A DNA stretch of 64,000 nt from Anthonomus grandis grandis (Eukaryota; Arthropoda; Insecta; Coleoptera; Curculionidae). The stretch covers positions 4,588,001 through 4,652,000 of the forward strand of contig NC_065549.1 of NCBI RefSeq assembly GCF_022605725.1, in the 5' to 3' direction. Positions 27,501 to 42,500 of this stretch are shown in pieces. The translations under genes and the position numbers were made by a program. How positions within the stretch are numbered: the stretch's first letter is position 1; every line of letters starts with the position of its first letter. The notes beneath the pieces were generated by a model, which was not told the origin of the DNA, ran no database searches, and saw nothing but the letters and a program-made list of their open reading frames with translations.

Positions 27501-30500
27501 TCGAAATTAATAACATATTTCGTATCTTTCTGATAGACCCTTAGGTTGATTAAATACTTAACAATAAAAAAATCAACGTTGTGTAATCAATAAAACATTT
27601 AATATGATTTAGGTAGATTCCGATTAGTTGAAAATGAATGAATTGAATAATCTTTGATTCAATTATCATCGAGAAGTCTATCAACTAAGAATTAATTAAA
27701 TAAATCATCATTGTCACCCTCATTTATTCAGCCCATAATTGATTATCACTTTGACTTTCAGGAGTAACTAAATCAAATATAATTCAAACAATTTATTAAC
27801 TAAAAAAAAATTTTGATCATTCCAGAATTGATTAAATATTCATTACTATAATTTTAAAGAGGAACCATCGTTATGACCGTAATCCATTGAGAATGACTTA
27901 AATAATCACTCACCTAAAAATCAATGGATTTTTTCTGATCCAAATACCCCGATCATTTAAGAATTGATTAAATATTCTCGCTATAACTCTAAAGAATCAA
28001 TCGAGTCTCTTTCACGTTATTTTTCTTGTTGTTCGTTTCAGGATGCCGACCCACTTCATCCTGATTTTTGACACGAATTCGATTGATCCGAATATTTTAT
28101 CGCAGTCCCGGGGTAGCATCCACTCGATCAGACGTGGATCGACGGACGTGCGGAGCGTCAGCAGCGATTATCTACGACGTACGTCCCTCGCGAAATTAAA
28201 CGCGCTTCCCCTGGAGGCTCCCATCACCAAGGTAAGATTCTAGTTACGATAAATCAGTCGAACGACTTACTATTGATTCGTAATCAATAAAATTGTATTC
28301 AGTTCTTTATGGAGTATTAATGAGAAAATTCAATTCAATCATTATCATCATTGTTTTAGATTCAATAGAATGGTGTCAATAATTTTGATTCACTCAACTC
28401 TCTTAACTTTGAAGTATTAATGAAAATATCCTCATTGGGTCTCAATCACTTCATTGAATTAAAATCAATGGAGTATTTATATTGATTATTTAAATAGCTC
28501 TGGAGTATTGATTAGAAAATACTCATTATAATTTTATTGAAGCAAGCCAATACTTCAATTTTTCAGCCTTAGCAAACTAAACTTGAATAAATTATCATGA
28601 GAGCTATTGCTTTGCAATAAATAAAATTTTATTATTGATATTGATTCATTTAACTCGCTTTACATTAGAGTATTGATGACAAAATCCACATTGTGATTTT
28701 AATGACTCAAATCTGTGATTAATTATTAACTTTTATTCAACAACAATTATCACAATTAAGATTTTACAGAGTAATTGGATCATAATCCATGGTATGATTT
28801 TATTGATTTTCATTAACTTTTTCGTGGGGTATTAATGAAAAGATTCTCGTTGTGATGCAATGAATCAAGCCTGTGATTTAAAAATCATTAGGGTCATACA
28901 ATGATTTTCATTCAAAGGACTCCTTTTGTCTGGGAAATATTAGTGAAGAATTCCTCATTGTAATCTTAAAGCCTGTGATTTCATTTTATTAGACCAGACT
29001 TGATTAAATCAGTAAAGTGTTGATTTAAATTTTTATCTGTGAAGTATTATTGAGAAAATCCGCATTGTAATTTTTATGCATCAATTTTATAATTTAATTT
29101 TTAACCCTTAGTGGACAACAAATTATTGAATCATCATTATAATAATTTTACAAATTTATTGCTTTACACTCAATGAAATGTTCTCGTTGGTTTTGATGAA
29201 ATTAACTTGAATTGAAGTATTGATGAGAAAATCCATATTGGGATCTTAATGACTCAAGTGTGTGATTTAATTGTTAACCCTTATTGGACAAGAATTGAAT
29301 ATTAATTATCGTAATTGTAATATTTCACAATAATTGATATTGATGCAAAATCAGTGAATGTGTAATATTGACGAGAAAAATTGGGATTCTGATGAATCAA
29401 TAAATATAATGATTTAGATCTCTTTATCACTTGGAAATTAATTAGAAAAACCCTATCGTGTGAACTCATCCAGAATTGATTAAATTATCATCACTTTAAG
29501 TGAAAGAGCTCCTAATTGATCAAGAATTGATTGAATATAAATTATTTATTATTAACTTGAACGATTTGGAATCAATAAAATAACATAGAAAATGATTGAA
29601 TCTGAATTAAAGAATTGATTATTCATTATCATCATCGTGATTTTACACAATTATTAATATCGATACAAAATCAGTGTAATGCTCATCGATTTTGATTGAT
29701 TTAGCCTGCCATTTGTAAAGTATTGATAATAAAAATTGCGATTCTAATAAGGCATTGATTCAATATCAATAACATAAGTATATTGATTTGGATATCTTGT
29801 GAACTCACCGAGAAGTGATTAAATTATTTTTGTGATTGGAAGGACTCATTATTGATGAAATATTAATTGATTTATCATTAACTTGATCGATTTAGAATCA
29901 ATAAAATAACATAAAAAACTATTATATATATCTGTTCTCATAAGCAAATAATTAAATAAATAATTTGCAACAAATATTAAATTAATAAATATTTAAATTA
30001 AATAATTATTAAATTCAAATAAGCTCTATCATTTAAAAAATAATTAAATAATCATAAGATTAAATGAGAATCATTGATTCAAAATCAATGGAATAATTGT
30101 TGTAACTGAGATATACACCTCAAATCAGCCAAAAATCAATTGAATGATTATCATTGTAATCCTAGAGAGTAATTGATTTAAACTCAATGAAATAGTTGTT
30201 ATAACTAAGATATAAAGCTATCAGCCAAGAATTGATTAAATAATTATCATGATTCTAGAGAATCAATAATTTAAGAATTTTAGAAAATTTGTTTAAATTG
30301 AAATCTCATTAATAGTTAAGAATTAATTAAATGATTTTCATTGTGAGAGTTATTGATGATTTAATATTATTGACACTAGAGGGTTATTGATGATTCAAGA
30401 TCAATGGAATAGCTGTTATAACTTTGATATGTCGTAACTGTCCAGAATTGATTAATGAATATCATTGTGATCCTAGAGAATCATTAATTTAAAATCAATA

Positions 30501-33500
30501 GAATAAAGGTTTAATTGAGATATGTCATTCAACAGTCAAAAATTTATGAAATTATTATAATTGTCATCCTAGAGACTTATTGATTCATAATCAATGGAAT
30601 ATTTGTTGTATCTGAAATATTTAGATGGGCCAAGAATTGATTAAATAATTTTAATTGCAATCCTAGAGAGTCATTGATTCAAAATCAATAAACTAATTTC
30701 TGTGATTTTTATGAATACTTATTAGTTGAAAATTAATTAATTATCGAAGTCACTTGAAAAATAATTGTGATCATCATTGTTGTTTTACGGAATCAATCAA
30801 TCAAATATTGATTCAAATCAAACATTCTATTGAATCAACCACTGTAAAATTCCTGTAAGTAAGCCAAGAATTGAATAAATAATATTCACTATCAATTATT
30901 ATATCATCAGATTATTGATTCGAAATTAATTAAATATTTCTAAAAAAATCCTAAATAGTGATATAATAAAAAACGATTGAGATTCTGAAGACTGACCACG
31001 GCCAATTCGTTATGAACCGGGACTTGATTTAATAATTAACCCTGTAATTTAAAATTAATAATCAATGAAATTTTTCTCAATATGCTAATAGACCCTTAGA
31101 ATTGATGAAATAATTATCAGAAAGAACTCAAAGGTTCATAGCCCTTAATGAAAAATTGGTGAAATGATTATCATTATGGTCCTAGAGAGTCATTTAATTA
31201 AAATCAATACAATAGTTGTTTTGAATTGATTAAATAATTATCATTGTGATCTTAGAGAGTAATTGATTCAAAATCAATAAAATATTTGCTGTGATTTCTA
31301 TGAATTATTACTGGTTGAAAATTAATTAATTATCGAAGTCATTTTAAATGATTATCACTGATTATCACCTGCTAATTAAAAGTTAATTCATCATTGTAAT
31401 TTTGTGGAATCAATCAATCAAATATTGAAGTTCTATTGAGTCATTCGCTATAAAATTTCTTGTGATTAGACCAAGAATTCATTAAATAATTATCATTATA
31501 ATTTTAAAGAGTAGCTCTGAATTAACTATATATCAATAGATTATTGATTCGAAATTAATTAAATATTTCTAAAAATTCCTAAAAATTGATGTAATAAAAA
31601 TCATTGGGACAGATTTACCTACTTTCAAATCATTATGAGCCAAGGATTGATTAAATAATTATCATTGTGATTCTTTAGAGCCACCCTCTTTAAAATCAGC
31701 CAATAATTGATCAAATAATTAACACTGTGATTTAAAAAAACCAGCTAAATCAGTTATAAATTTAACACAATTTAATTATTAATTTATATTCAATTCAATG
31801 AAATTTTTCCTAATAGCTGATAGACTCATAGAATTGATTAAATAATTATCATGAGCTGTGACTCTGTTCACAGACCTTAAACCAATATTTTTTCAAGAGA
31901 ATCAAATCAAGTTCAAAATTCTAATGATGTGATTCTAAGCAGCATGGGACACAATTATGATTATGACCACTTGATTTGATGCAGATATGGAATTATCAGC
32001 CTAGAATTGATTAAATAATTATCATTGTGATCCCGGAGAGTAATTGATTCAAAATCAATCAAATATTTTCTGTTAATAAATTCTGTTAATTAAGTTCTAT
32101 GAATTCTTACTGGTTGAAAATTAATTAATAAATTAGCGAGGTCATTTTAAATCATTGTCACTGATAATCACCTGCGAATTAGTTACATTTTATAGAATCA
32201 GTAAATCAAATATTGAAGTTCTATTGAGTCACCCACTATAAAATTTCTTATGATTAAGCCGAGAATTAATTAAATATTTATTACTATAATTTTAAAGAGT
32301 ATCAATAGATCATAGATTCGAATTCTAAAAAGTGATGTAATAAAAATCATTGGAATTCTACAGATTTATTTACTTCTAAATCAGTATTAGCCAGGAGTTG
32401 ATTAAATAATTATCATTGTGAATCACTTTCCCTAAAATCAATATCAAATTTACCATAATTAGCCAAGAATTGGTCAATTAATTAATCCTGTTATTTAAAA
32501 AAAAACAGTAAATCATCAAAACAAATTGTAATAAATGAAATTTTTCTTAATATTCTGATAGATCCTTAGAATTGAGTAAATACAATTTAGAGAAAACCTG
32601 AGGGTTCACAGACCTTGAATCGATATTTTTTTAAGAGAATCAAACTCGACATCAATGGTTAATTAAATGATATCACTCTGACTCAATTATCATTATAATC
32701 TTATTCCATTGAAATTGATTTAATTGGTCGCTCACTTGATTTGTCAGCTTTATTCATCATTCAGGTATGCCCTTATCGTCCAGGAATTGATTAAATAATT
32801 ACCACTGTGATTCTAAGGAATAGCTGAATCAATTAGAATCAAACAAGCTTTTGATTTGAAATCAATAAAATTATTTGATTAAATAATCTAAAAGGCCTGA
32901 AATCAATGAAACGTTTTTTTAGGGAATCAATAATATGACTCAGATAAGCTAGGAATTGATGATCTAATCATCGTGATGACTCACAGTGACTGATTCTTTT
33001 AGTTATAGTCGCTTTGTATATTAATATATTCCTGCATTGACTTTTAGACTAAATTGACGCCATTCTCTCTAATGGAGAACTGATGTCACATGTTCAATTT
33101 ACACCTCTTTTCCAGATAGTCGGTTTAATCGATCAGATACGCGAGAACGTCTCGTCCAACCCCCAGCTGCTACCCCTCATCGACAAAGTGGAGGATATCT
33201 TAAAAAGTTCCGAACTGTACGCCTCCCACGTGAAAGAAGATTATCGGATGAAGGTGGATGAACCGGTTGTTTCAGACTTGATTACCGCCTTATTATCGGT
33301 AAGTAGATGACCACCCTTTAGACGGGTAAGTGATCTCCCTTATTTGATTTTTTAGAAAACCCCTCAACCTACCGCGACCGCCTCTTCCAGGAGGAGCAGT
33401 AACGATTCCTCCGTGTTCAGACCCTCCAGGACCGGACTAATTAAGGTACCGAGATTTTTGTTTTCATATTTTAATTTCTCAACCCCCTAATTATTATTTC

Positions 33501-36500
33501 GTAGGCCCCCGCAGCTATTCGAGACCTCCTAGAATCCTCCCTTACATGGGAATTTGACATATTCAAACTGGAGGATCTGTCACGCAAACGACCGCTACAA
33601 CACTTGGGCATGAACCTTTTCAATCACTTTGACGTCGGCGGCTCTTTAAATTGCGACGAACGGACGTTAAGCAACTGGCTGACCGTCATCGAGGCGAATT
33701 ACCATTCGGAGAATTGGTACCATAATTCCACACACGCGGCCGACGTGATGCAAGTAAGTCGATTGGGCGATTTATAAACGACGTTCAATTTGACGCACCG
33801 AACCGCACTACGAACGTCGTTTATAAATTCCTTCGTAAGTTGATGAATTAATGTTTCAGGCTACAGGGGGTTTCCTGGAAAAGGAGCGTATGAAATCGAT
33901 AATGGAGCCTCTGGATGAGGCGACCAGCCTGATAGCGGCCGCCGCCCACGATCTGGACCATCCAGGAAAATCCAGCGCCTTCCTGTCGAACTCGAACAAT
34001 CCGTTGGCGATTTTGTATAATGACGTCACGGTTCTGGAGTCGCATCACGCCGCAATGACGTTCAAGTTGACGTTAGGTCCGTGCGTTACCCATAATATAT
34101 AGTTTATAAATTGTCTTTATGTTTTGATGTTTTCAGGTGACGAGCGGGTGAACATATTCAAAAATCTGGATAGGGACACGTACAAACTCGCCAGGCATAA
34201 CGTGATCGATATGATTTTAGCAACAGAAATGACAAAACACTTCGAACATTTGGCCAAGTTCGTTAATGTATTTTGTACGCGGTCCTCCGGGGGTTCCGAC
34301 ATGGGAGAGGTACGTCCTTGATACTCCTTTTATCCTGCTTGGTATCAACCAGTGACGTCATAGTGACGATCAAGTGGGCATGTGCGGTGACATAAGCAGT
34401 TCAGAATCCGGCGTAGTTTGATGATTCTCTTGTTTCCTCGTTTGTATGCACTAATGAATTTTTGAAGCTCATTTGAATCAAACGGTTCAGTATGACGTCA
34501 CTGATTATGTCAAAATCGACTTTTTTAATTTTAGTTTCGTATGAAGGCTGATGAGTTTCTGTAACGAAAAGATCTTCACAAGTTTTCCTATAAACACAAC
34601 CGTTTCGGAGTTATTGACTAGTTATTCAAGCAATCTTTATACTGTCAAAGGCTTTACAGAAATCAAAATATTTTGAAAACTCATTTAAGGATTTTATTAA
34701 TTTTAATTTCATTTGATAGCTGATGAGTTTCCTCACTAAAAAGTTTTATACAAGTGTCCTTGTAAATACAACCGTTTTGAAGTTATTGAGTAGTTATTCA
34801 ACTGATTGAAAAAATCCTGATACTGTCAAAAGCTTTACATAAATCAAAATATTTTGAAAACTCATGTAAGGAATTTGTTTATTTTAGTTTCATTTGATAG
34901 CTGATGAGTTTCCTCACTAAAAAGTTTCATACAAGCGTCCTTGTAAATACAACCGGTTTTGAGTTATTAAGTAAATCAATGGATTGAAATAATATTGATA
35001 CTGTCAAAGGCTTTACTAAAATTAAAATATTTTGAAAACGTATTTTACGATTTTATTAATTTTAGTTTTATATGAAAGCTGATAAGTTTCCTTAATAAAA
35101 AGTTTTTTACAAATTTTCTTATAAATACAACCGTTTTGGAGTTATTGAGTAGTTATTCAACTGATTGAAAAAAATCTTGATACTGTCAAAGGCTTTACGA
35201 AAATTCGAATATTTAGAAAATCCGTGTAAAAATTTTATTGATTTGAGTTTTATTTGAAAGTCGATGAGTTTCCTCACCAAAAAGTTTCCTGCAAGTTTCC
35301 TTATAAACACAACCATTTTGGAGTTATTGAGTAGTTATTTAACTGATTGAAAAAAACTTGATACTGTCAAAGGCTTTACAAAAATCCAAATATTTTTAAA
35401 ACTCATTTAAGGATTTTATTTATTTTAGTTTCATTTGATAGCTGATGAGTTTCCTCAGTAAAAAGTTTCATACAAGCGTCCTTGTAAATACAACCGTCTT
35501 TGAGTTATTGAGTAAATATTCAATGAATTAAAAAATATTGATACTGTCAAAGGCTTTACTAAAATTCAAATATATCGATAACCCAAGTTATGACCTTATT
35601 GACTTTAATTTTTATATTAAAGATGATAAGTTTTCTCACCAAAAAGTTTCTTACAAATTTTCTAATAAATACAACCGTTTTGGAGTTATTGAGTAGTTAT
35701 TAAACCTATTGAAAAAATCTTGATACTGTCAAAGGCTTTACAAAAATCCAAATATTTTGAAAACTCATTTAAGGATTTTATTGATTTTAGTTTCAATTGA
35801 TAGCTGATGAGTTTCCTCAGTAAAAAGTTCCTTACAAGTGTCTTTATAAATACAACTGTTTTTGAGATATTGAGTAAATTTTAAAAAATGTTGATACTGT
35901 CAAAGGCTTTACTAAAATTAAAATATTTTAAAAACGCATTCTACGATTTTATTAATTTTAGTTTTATATGAAAGCTGCTAAGTTTCCTTATTAAAAAGTT
36001 TCTTACAAATTTTCTTATAAATACAACTGTTTTGGAGTTATTGAGTAGTTATTCAACCTGTTGAAAAAAATCTTGATACTGTCAAAGGCTTTACGAAAAT
36101 TCGAATATTTAGAAAATCCGTGTAACAATTTTATTGATTTGAGTTTTATTTGAAAGTCGATGAGTTTCCTCACCAAAAAGTTCCCTGCAAGTTTCCTTAT
36201 AAACACAACCGTTTTGGAGTTATTGAGTATTTATTTAACTGATTGAAAAAATCTTGATACTGTCAAAGGCTTTACAAAAATTCAAATATTTTGAAAACAC
36301 ATTTAAGAATTTTATTGATTTTAGTTTCATTTGATAGCTGATGAGTTTCCTCAGTAAAAAGTTTCTTACAAGTATCTTTATAAATACAACTGTTTTTGAG
36401 ATATTGAGTAAATTTTAAAAAATGTTGATACTGTCAAAGGCTTTACTAGAATTCAAATATTTTAAAAACGCATTTTACGATTTTTTTAATTTTAGTTTGA

Positions 36501-39500
36501 TATGAAAGCTGATAAGTTTCCCTACCAAAAAGTTTCTCACAAATTTTCTTATAAATACAACCGTTTTGGAGTTATTGAGTATTTATTTAACTGATTGAAA
36601 AAATCTTGATACTGTCAAAGGCTTTACAAAAATCCAAACATTTTGAAAACTCATTTAAGGATTTTATTGATTTTAGTTTCAATTGATAGCTGATGAGTTT
36701 CCTCAGTAAAAAGTTCCTTACAAGTGTCTTTATAAATACAACTGTTTTTGAGATATTGAGTAAATTTTAAAAAATGTTGATACTGTCAAAGGCTTTACTA
36801 AAATTAAAATATTTTAAAAACGCATTTTACGATTTTATTAATTTTAGTTTTATATAAAAGCTGCTAAGTTTCCTTATTAAAAAGTTTCCTACAAATTTTC
36901 TTATAAATACAACTGTTTTGGAGTTATTGAGTAGTTATTCAACCTGTTGAAAAAAATCTTGATACTGTCAAAGGCTTTAAGAAAATTCGAATATTTAGAA
37001 AATCCGTGTAATAATTTTATTGATTTGAGTTTTATTTGAAAGTCGATCAGTTTCCTCACCAAAAAGTTTCCTGCAAGTTTCCTCATAAACACAACCGTTT
37101 TGGAGTTATTGAGTATTTATTTAACTGATTGAAAAAAACTTGATACTGTCAAAGGCTTTACAAAAATCCCAATATTTTGAAAACTCATTTAAGGATGTTA
37201 TTGATTTTAGTTTCATTTGATAGCTGATGAGTTTCCTTAGTAAAAAGTTTCTTACAAGTGTCTTTATAAATACAACTGTTTTTGAGATATTGAGTAAATT
37301 TTAAAAAATGTTGATACTGTCAAAGGCTTTACTAAAATTCAAATATTTTAAAAACGCATTTTACGATTTTTTTAATTTTAGTTTTATATGAAAGCTGATA
37401 AGTTTCCCTACCAAAAAGTTTTTTACAAATTTTCTTGTAAATACAACCGTTTTGGAGTTATTGAGTAGTTATTCAACCTATTGAAAAAAATCTTGATACT
37501 GTCAAAGGCTTTACGAAAATTCGAATATTTAGAAAATCCGTGTAACAATTTTATTGATTTGAGTTTTATTTGAAAGTCGATGAGTTTCCTCGCCAAAAAG
37601 TTCCCTGCAAGTTTCCTTATAAACACAACCGTTTTGGAGTTATTGAGTAGTTATTTAACTGATTGAAAAAAACTTGATACTGTCAAAGGCTTTACAAAAA
37701 TCCAAATATTTTTAAAACTTATTTAAGGATTTTATTGATTTTAGTTTCATTTGATAGCTGATGAGTTTCCTCAGTAAAAAGTTCCTTACAAGTGTCTTTA
37801 TAAATACAACTGTTTTTGAGATATTGAGTAAATTTTAAAAAATGTTGATACTGTCAAAGGCTTTACTAAAATTAAAATATTTTAAAAAAGCATTTTACGA
37901 TTTTATTAATTTTAGTTTTATATGAAAGCTGATAAGTTTCCTTATTAAAAAGTTTCTTACAAATTTTCTTATAAATACAACTGTTTTGGAGTTATTGAGT
38001 AGTTATTCAACCTGTTGAAAAAAATCTTGATACTGTCAAAGGCTTTACGAAAATTCGAATATTTAAAAAATCCGTGTAACAATTTTATTGATTTGAGTTT
38101 TATTTGAAAGTCGATGAGATTCCTCGCCAAAAAGTTCCCTGCAAGTTTCCTTATAAACACAATCGTTTTGGAGTTATTGAGTATTTATTTAACTGATTGA
38201 AAAAATCTTGATACTGTCGAGGGCTTTACAAAAATCCAAATATTTTGAAAACTCATTTAAGGATTTTATTGATTTTAGTTTCATTTGATAGCTGATGAGT
38301 TTCCTCAGTAAAAAGTTCCTTACAAGTGTCTTTATAAATACAACCTTTTTTGAGTTATTGAGTAAAAATTTCAATGGATTGAGAAAATATTGATACTGTC
38401 AAAGGCTTTACTAAAATTCAAATATTTCGATAACCCAAGTTATGACCTTATTGACTTAAATTTTTATATTAAAGATGATAAGTTTTCTCACCAAAAAGTT
38501 TCTTACAAATTTTCTAATAAATACAACCGTTTTGGAGTTATTGAGTAGTTATTAAACCTATTGAAAAAATCTTGATACTGTCAAAGGCTTTACAAAAATC
38601 CAAATATTTTGAAAACTCATTTAAGGATTTTATTGATTTTAGTTTCATTTGATAGCTGATGAGTTTCCTCAGTAAAAAGTTCCTTACAAGTGTCTTTATA
38701 AATACAACTGTTTTTGAGATATTGAGTAAATTTTAAAAAATGTTGATACTGTCAAAGGCTTTACTAAAATTAAAATATTTTAAAAACGCATTTTACGATT
38801 TTATTAATTTTAGTTTTATATGAAAGCTGCTAAGTTTCCTTATTAAAAAGTTTCTTACAAATTTTCTTATAAATACAACTGTTTTGGAGTTATTGAGTAG
38901 TTATTCAACCTGTTGAAAAAAATCTTGATACTGTCAAAGGCTTTAAGAAAATTCGAATATTTAAAAAATCCGTGTAACAATTTTATTAATTTGAGTTTTA
39001 TTTGAAAGTCGATCAGTTTCCTCACCAAAAAGTTCCCTGCAAGTTTCCTTATAAACACAACCGTTTTGGAGTTATTGAGTAGTTATTTAACTGATTGAAA
39101 AAAACTTGATACTGTCAAAGGCTTTACAAAAATCCAAATATTTTGAAAACTCATTTAAGGATTTTATTGATTTTAGTTTAATTTGATAGCTGATGAGTTT
39201 CCCCAGTAAAAAGTTCCTTACAAGTGTCTTTGTAAATACCACCGTTTTTGAGTTATTGAGTAAAAATTTCAATGGATTGAAAAGTGAAAATAAAAAGTGT
39301 TGATACTATCAACGTCTTTACAAAAGTCCAAATATTTTAAAAACCCATGTTATGATTTTATTGATTTTAGTTTTGTTGGAAAGCTGCTGAGTTTCTCTAC
39401 CAAAAAGGTTCCCATAAGTTACCTCCTAAATATAACTGTTTTGGATTAATTGAGAAGTTTCTCCATGGACTGACAAACATCTTGATGCTGTCAAAGACTT

Positions 39501-42500
39501 TACAAAAATCTAAATATTTTGAAAACTCTTGCGCCGATTTTATCGAATTGAATTTCGTATGAAAGTTGATGAATTTCTGTACCCAAAGAGTCTTTACAAG
39601 TTTCCCTATAAACACAAACGGTTTGGAGTTATTAAGTAGTTGATTACAAAAAATCTTGATACTGTCAAATGCTTCACAAAAATCCAAATATTTCGAACCC
39701 AAACCATGTAACGGTTTTATTGATTTTAGTTTCATTGGAAAGCTGACGAGTTTCCTGACCAAAAAGTTCTTTACAACACCTATAAGGACTGCGAACAAAT
39801 GGTTGATGTAATCAGCTTAAATTGAATTAAAATTTAGTTAGTTCGAGTCTGACTATTGCATTGTTGTATTTGGTAAATAGGTAAATAACAGTAATTCCAT
39901 AATAAAGAGAGATTAAGATCAACAGTGTCTTTGAACTCTCAATATCACCCTAGAATATTGACAGCTTAATCAGAGACAAGAGAGGCGTTTTCTTTGATTC
40001 AACCAATGTAGTTCGGTTGATTTCTGATGGAGAACATTGATGATCGATAGTACAGAATATATTTAGTGATCTCTCGAAGGCCTTAGATTGCATTAGGATT
40101 GGGAAACACATGTATGCTACACAAAGTACTATTTCAAGCATGTTCCATATGTACAGTTGAAAAGTGTCTGATGTACTCAATTTTTCTCTCCAACTCAACT
40201 CGAAGTCAACTCGGTTACTCAACTCCTGTTTTGTTATTAATGCATTTATTTGTTTATTTAATTTTAAACTATTGGCAACCAGGTCTGTTCTAAAGATGGC
40301 CTAAATAAAGGCCGAAATGTCGGCATTTCTTCTGATTTTACTAAATCTGTTTTATTCAAAGTCCTACACCTGCGACTCTTTCTTTCCATTTCACACTAAG
40401 AACGTTAAACTTCATTAATAGATGCCAATGGCAATGAGCAGGCTGAGCAGAAAAGGTAGTGGCGTTGTTTGCAGATGATACCAGTTTTTTCTGTAGAAGT
40501 AAGCAACTCGTCGCTTACTTCTACACTACTTTACTACTCGTTTAATACGGAGAATAAAGAGAGTTGTTGGCGGCTAGTGGTCTACAAATAAAGAACCGTT
40601 TTGGTTGTATCAATACCTCATTGAGTAGTTAGTTTTTAAAAAATCTTGACAAGAGCTTCACAAAAATCCATTTCCCAAACGATTTTGACTGCATTTTTAG
40701 ATCGAAGATTTCGCACCGGTCCTCAACCCGGAGAACACCACGTTGGTAAAACGTATGATGATCAAGTGCGCCGACGTTTCGAACCCGACGCGGCCTCTTC
40801 GACTTTGCGTGGAGTGGGCGAGGCGGATCGCCGAGGAATACTTTCAGCAAACGGACGACGAAAAAGCCCGAGGGCTACCGGTCGTCATGCCAATGTTTGA
40901 CCGACAAACCTGCTCGATACCCAAATCACAAATCGGATTCGTCGATTATATTATCAACGATATGTTTGAAGCATGGAACGGTTAGTATCTACTACCTACT
41001 GTGTGCGCATGTGTCTCTTAACATACACTATCGCTCATATACATATAAACTTTTTTGAAGCTCTTTTTTGAAGCTCGAATTTTATTTATATCATAATTTT
41101 TATTTTCAATACCCTGTATATATAAAAACAAAAAAAATCTAAATTTTATGGGTCAAAAGTAGAGCAACTTAAATTTAAATTATTTCTTTAAAATTAATTT
41201 ACATTTTATTTATTATCTGGTCCTGGTCTGGATCCTTTATTTCTAATAACTGCTTCACACCTTTTTTTCATTGATTTTAATAGTCCTGAGAAATTGCTTT
41301 CCAGATATTTTGAATATGCAATTCGTTCACATTAATTTTTTTTATAAATTCTTCTATCAATTTGATCCCACATATTCTCAATAGGGTTATCTGGGATTTG
41401 GGCTGGAAAAGGCATAACATCAAGTTTATTAACACTTTTTAACTAATTTTGATGTGTGTTTTGGATTGTTGTCATGTTGAAATGAGTATGACTTTCCAAT
41501 ATGTTTTGGTATACAAAGCGATACATAACACCTTCAATTTTCACTAATGGACCCATACCAAACCAGCCAAAGCAACCCCAAACTATAATGCCACCACCAC
41601 CGTGTTTTACGGTGGGTCGCGTATACTTAGGGTTAAATCTTTCATTCACCGGTCTCCTAACCGAGCAAATACCATCGGATCTAAATAGTTTAAATCGACT
41701 CTCTGTTTTTCTTTGAGATAAACGGCTTCTTTGTGGACTTTGTGCCATGTAAACCAGCTTCCTTAAGTCTTCGTTTTATAGTGCTTATCGATATTGAAAC
41801 AAGTCCTAACTGCTGCTTAACTCGAGAAGCATTAGTAAAGGGATCTTGCACAACCAATCTCTTATTTATATTTCTATCCACGACATCAGTTTTTCTTTTT
41901 CTGCCACTTTTTGAAATATTATGGATTTATTTCAATTTTATGTCTTTTGCTATTTTAGACTACTTTTCTCCATTTCTTATTTTTTCCATAATCTTTTCCT
42001 TTATTTGCAGTGATAAATGTACACCCCTTGACATTTATATTATTACATTCACTACAGGTTATCTGAGCAATACAAACGGGACTGAACAGAATTTCAAATA
42101 AAATTAGTTGTTCTATATATGGACTGCTTAAAAACCAATATAAGTAAATATTTTTATTTATTGTTTTTAATAAGTTGCTCTACATATAAGCGATAGTAGT
42201 GTATACAGTGCGTCCCAAAAGTTATGTCTAAATACATTTAAAATTCAGAGGTGTGTTCGAAAAAAAAAGCTCGGATCCGTCGATTTTTATTTCAAGTTGC
42301 CCATTTTTGTTACACCACAGTTATCGAAAATAGACGACCAAACATTATTATTGAAGTTCACCTTACGAGTCACCTTATCTCTGAGAATTTTTATACAGAG
42401 CAAAATTCCATTCATTCGTGTATTTTCATAGAAATTGTATGACAGTTGTACGCCAAACAGATATTGTCAAGTGTGAAGTGTACGAGCAAAGTTGCGGTTT

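Noticed and set aside
28042..28231. MPTHFILIFDT as the start of a separate small protein
   Set aside because: It is the continuation of the PAS domain across a split Arg codon; acceptor and donor signals and phase all fit PDE8.
35119..39272. Minus-strand 61-66 codon frames (MFIRKLAGNFLVRKLIDF...) at regular spacing
   Set aside because: They follow the ~180-bp satellite period and lie inside a PDE8 intron; low-complexity composition, no domain.
34540..39780. CTGATGAGTTTCCTC in each ~180-bp satellite monomer as a hammerhead core
   Set aside because: CTGATGA is present but no GAAA follows at stem II distance (GTAAAAA or CCAAAAA instead) and the stems do not pair.
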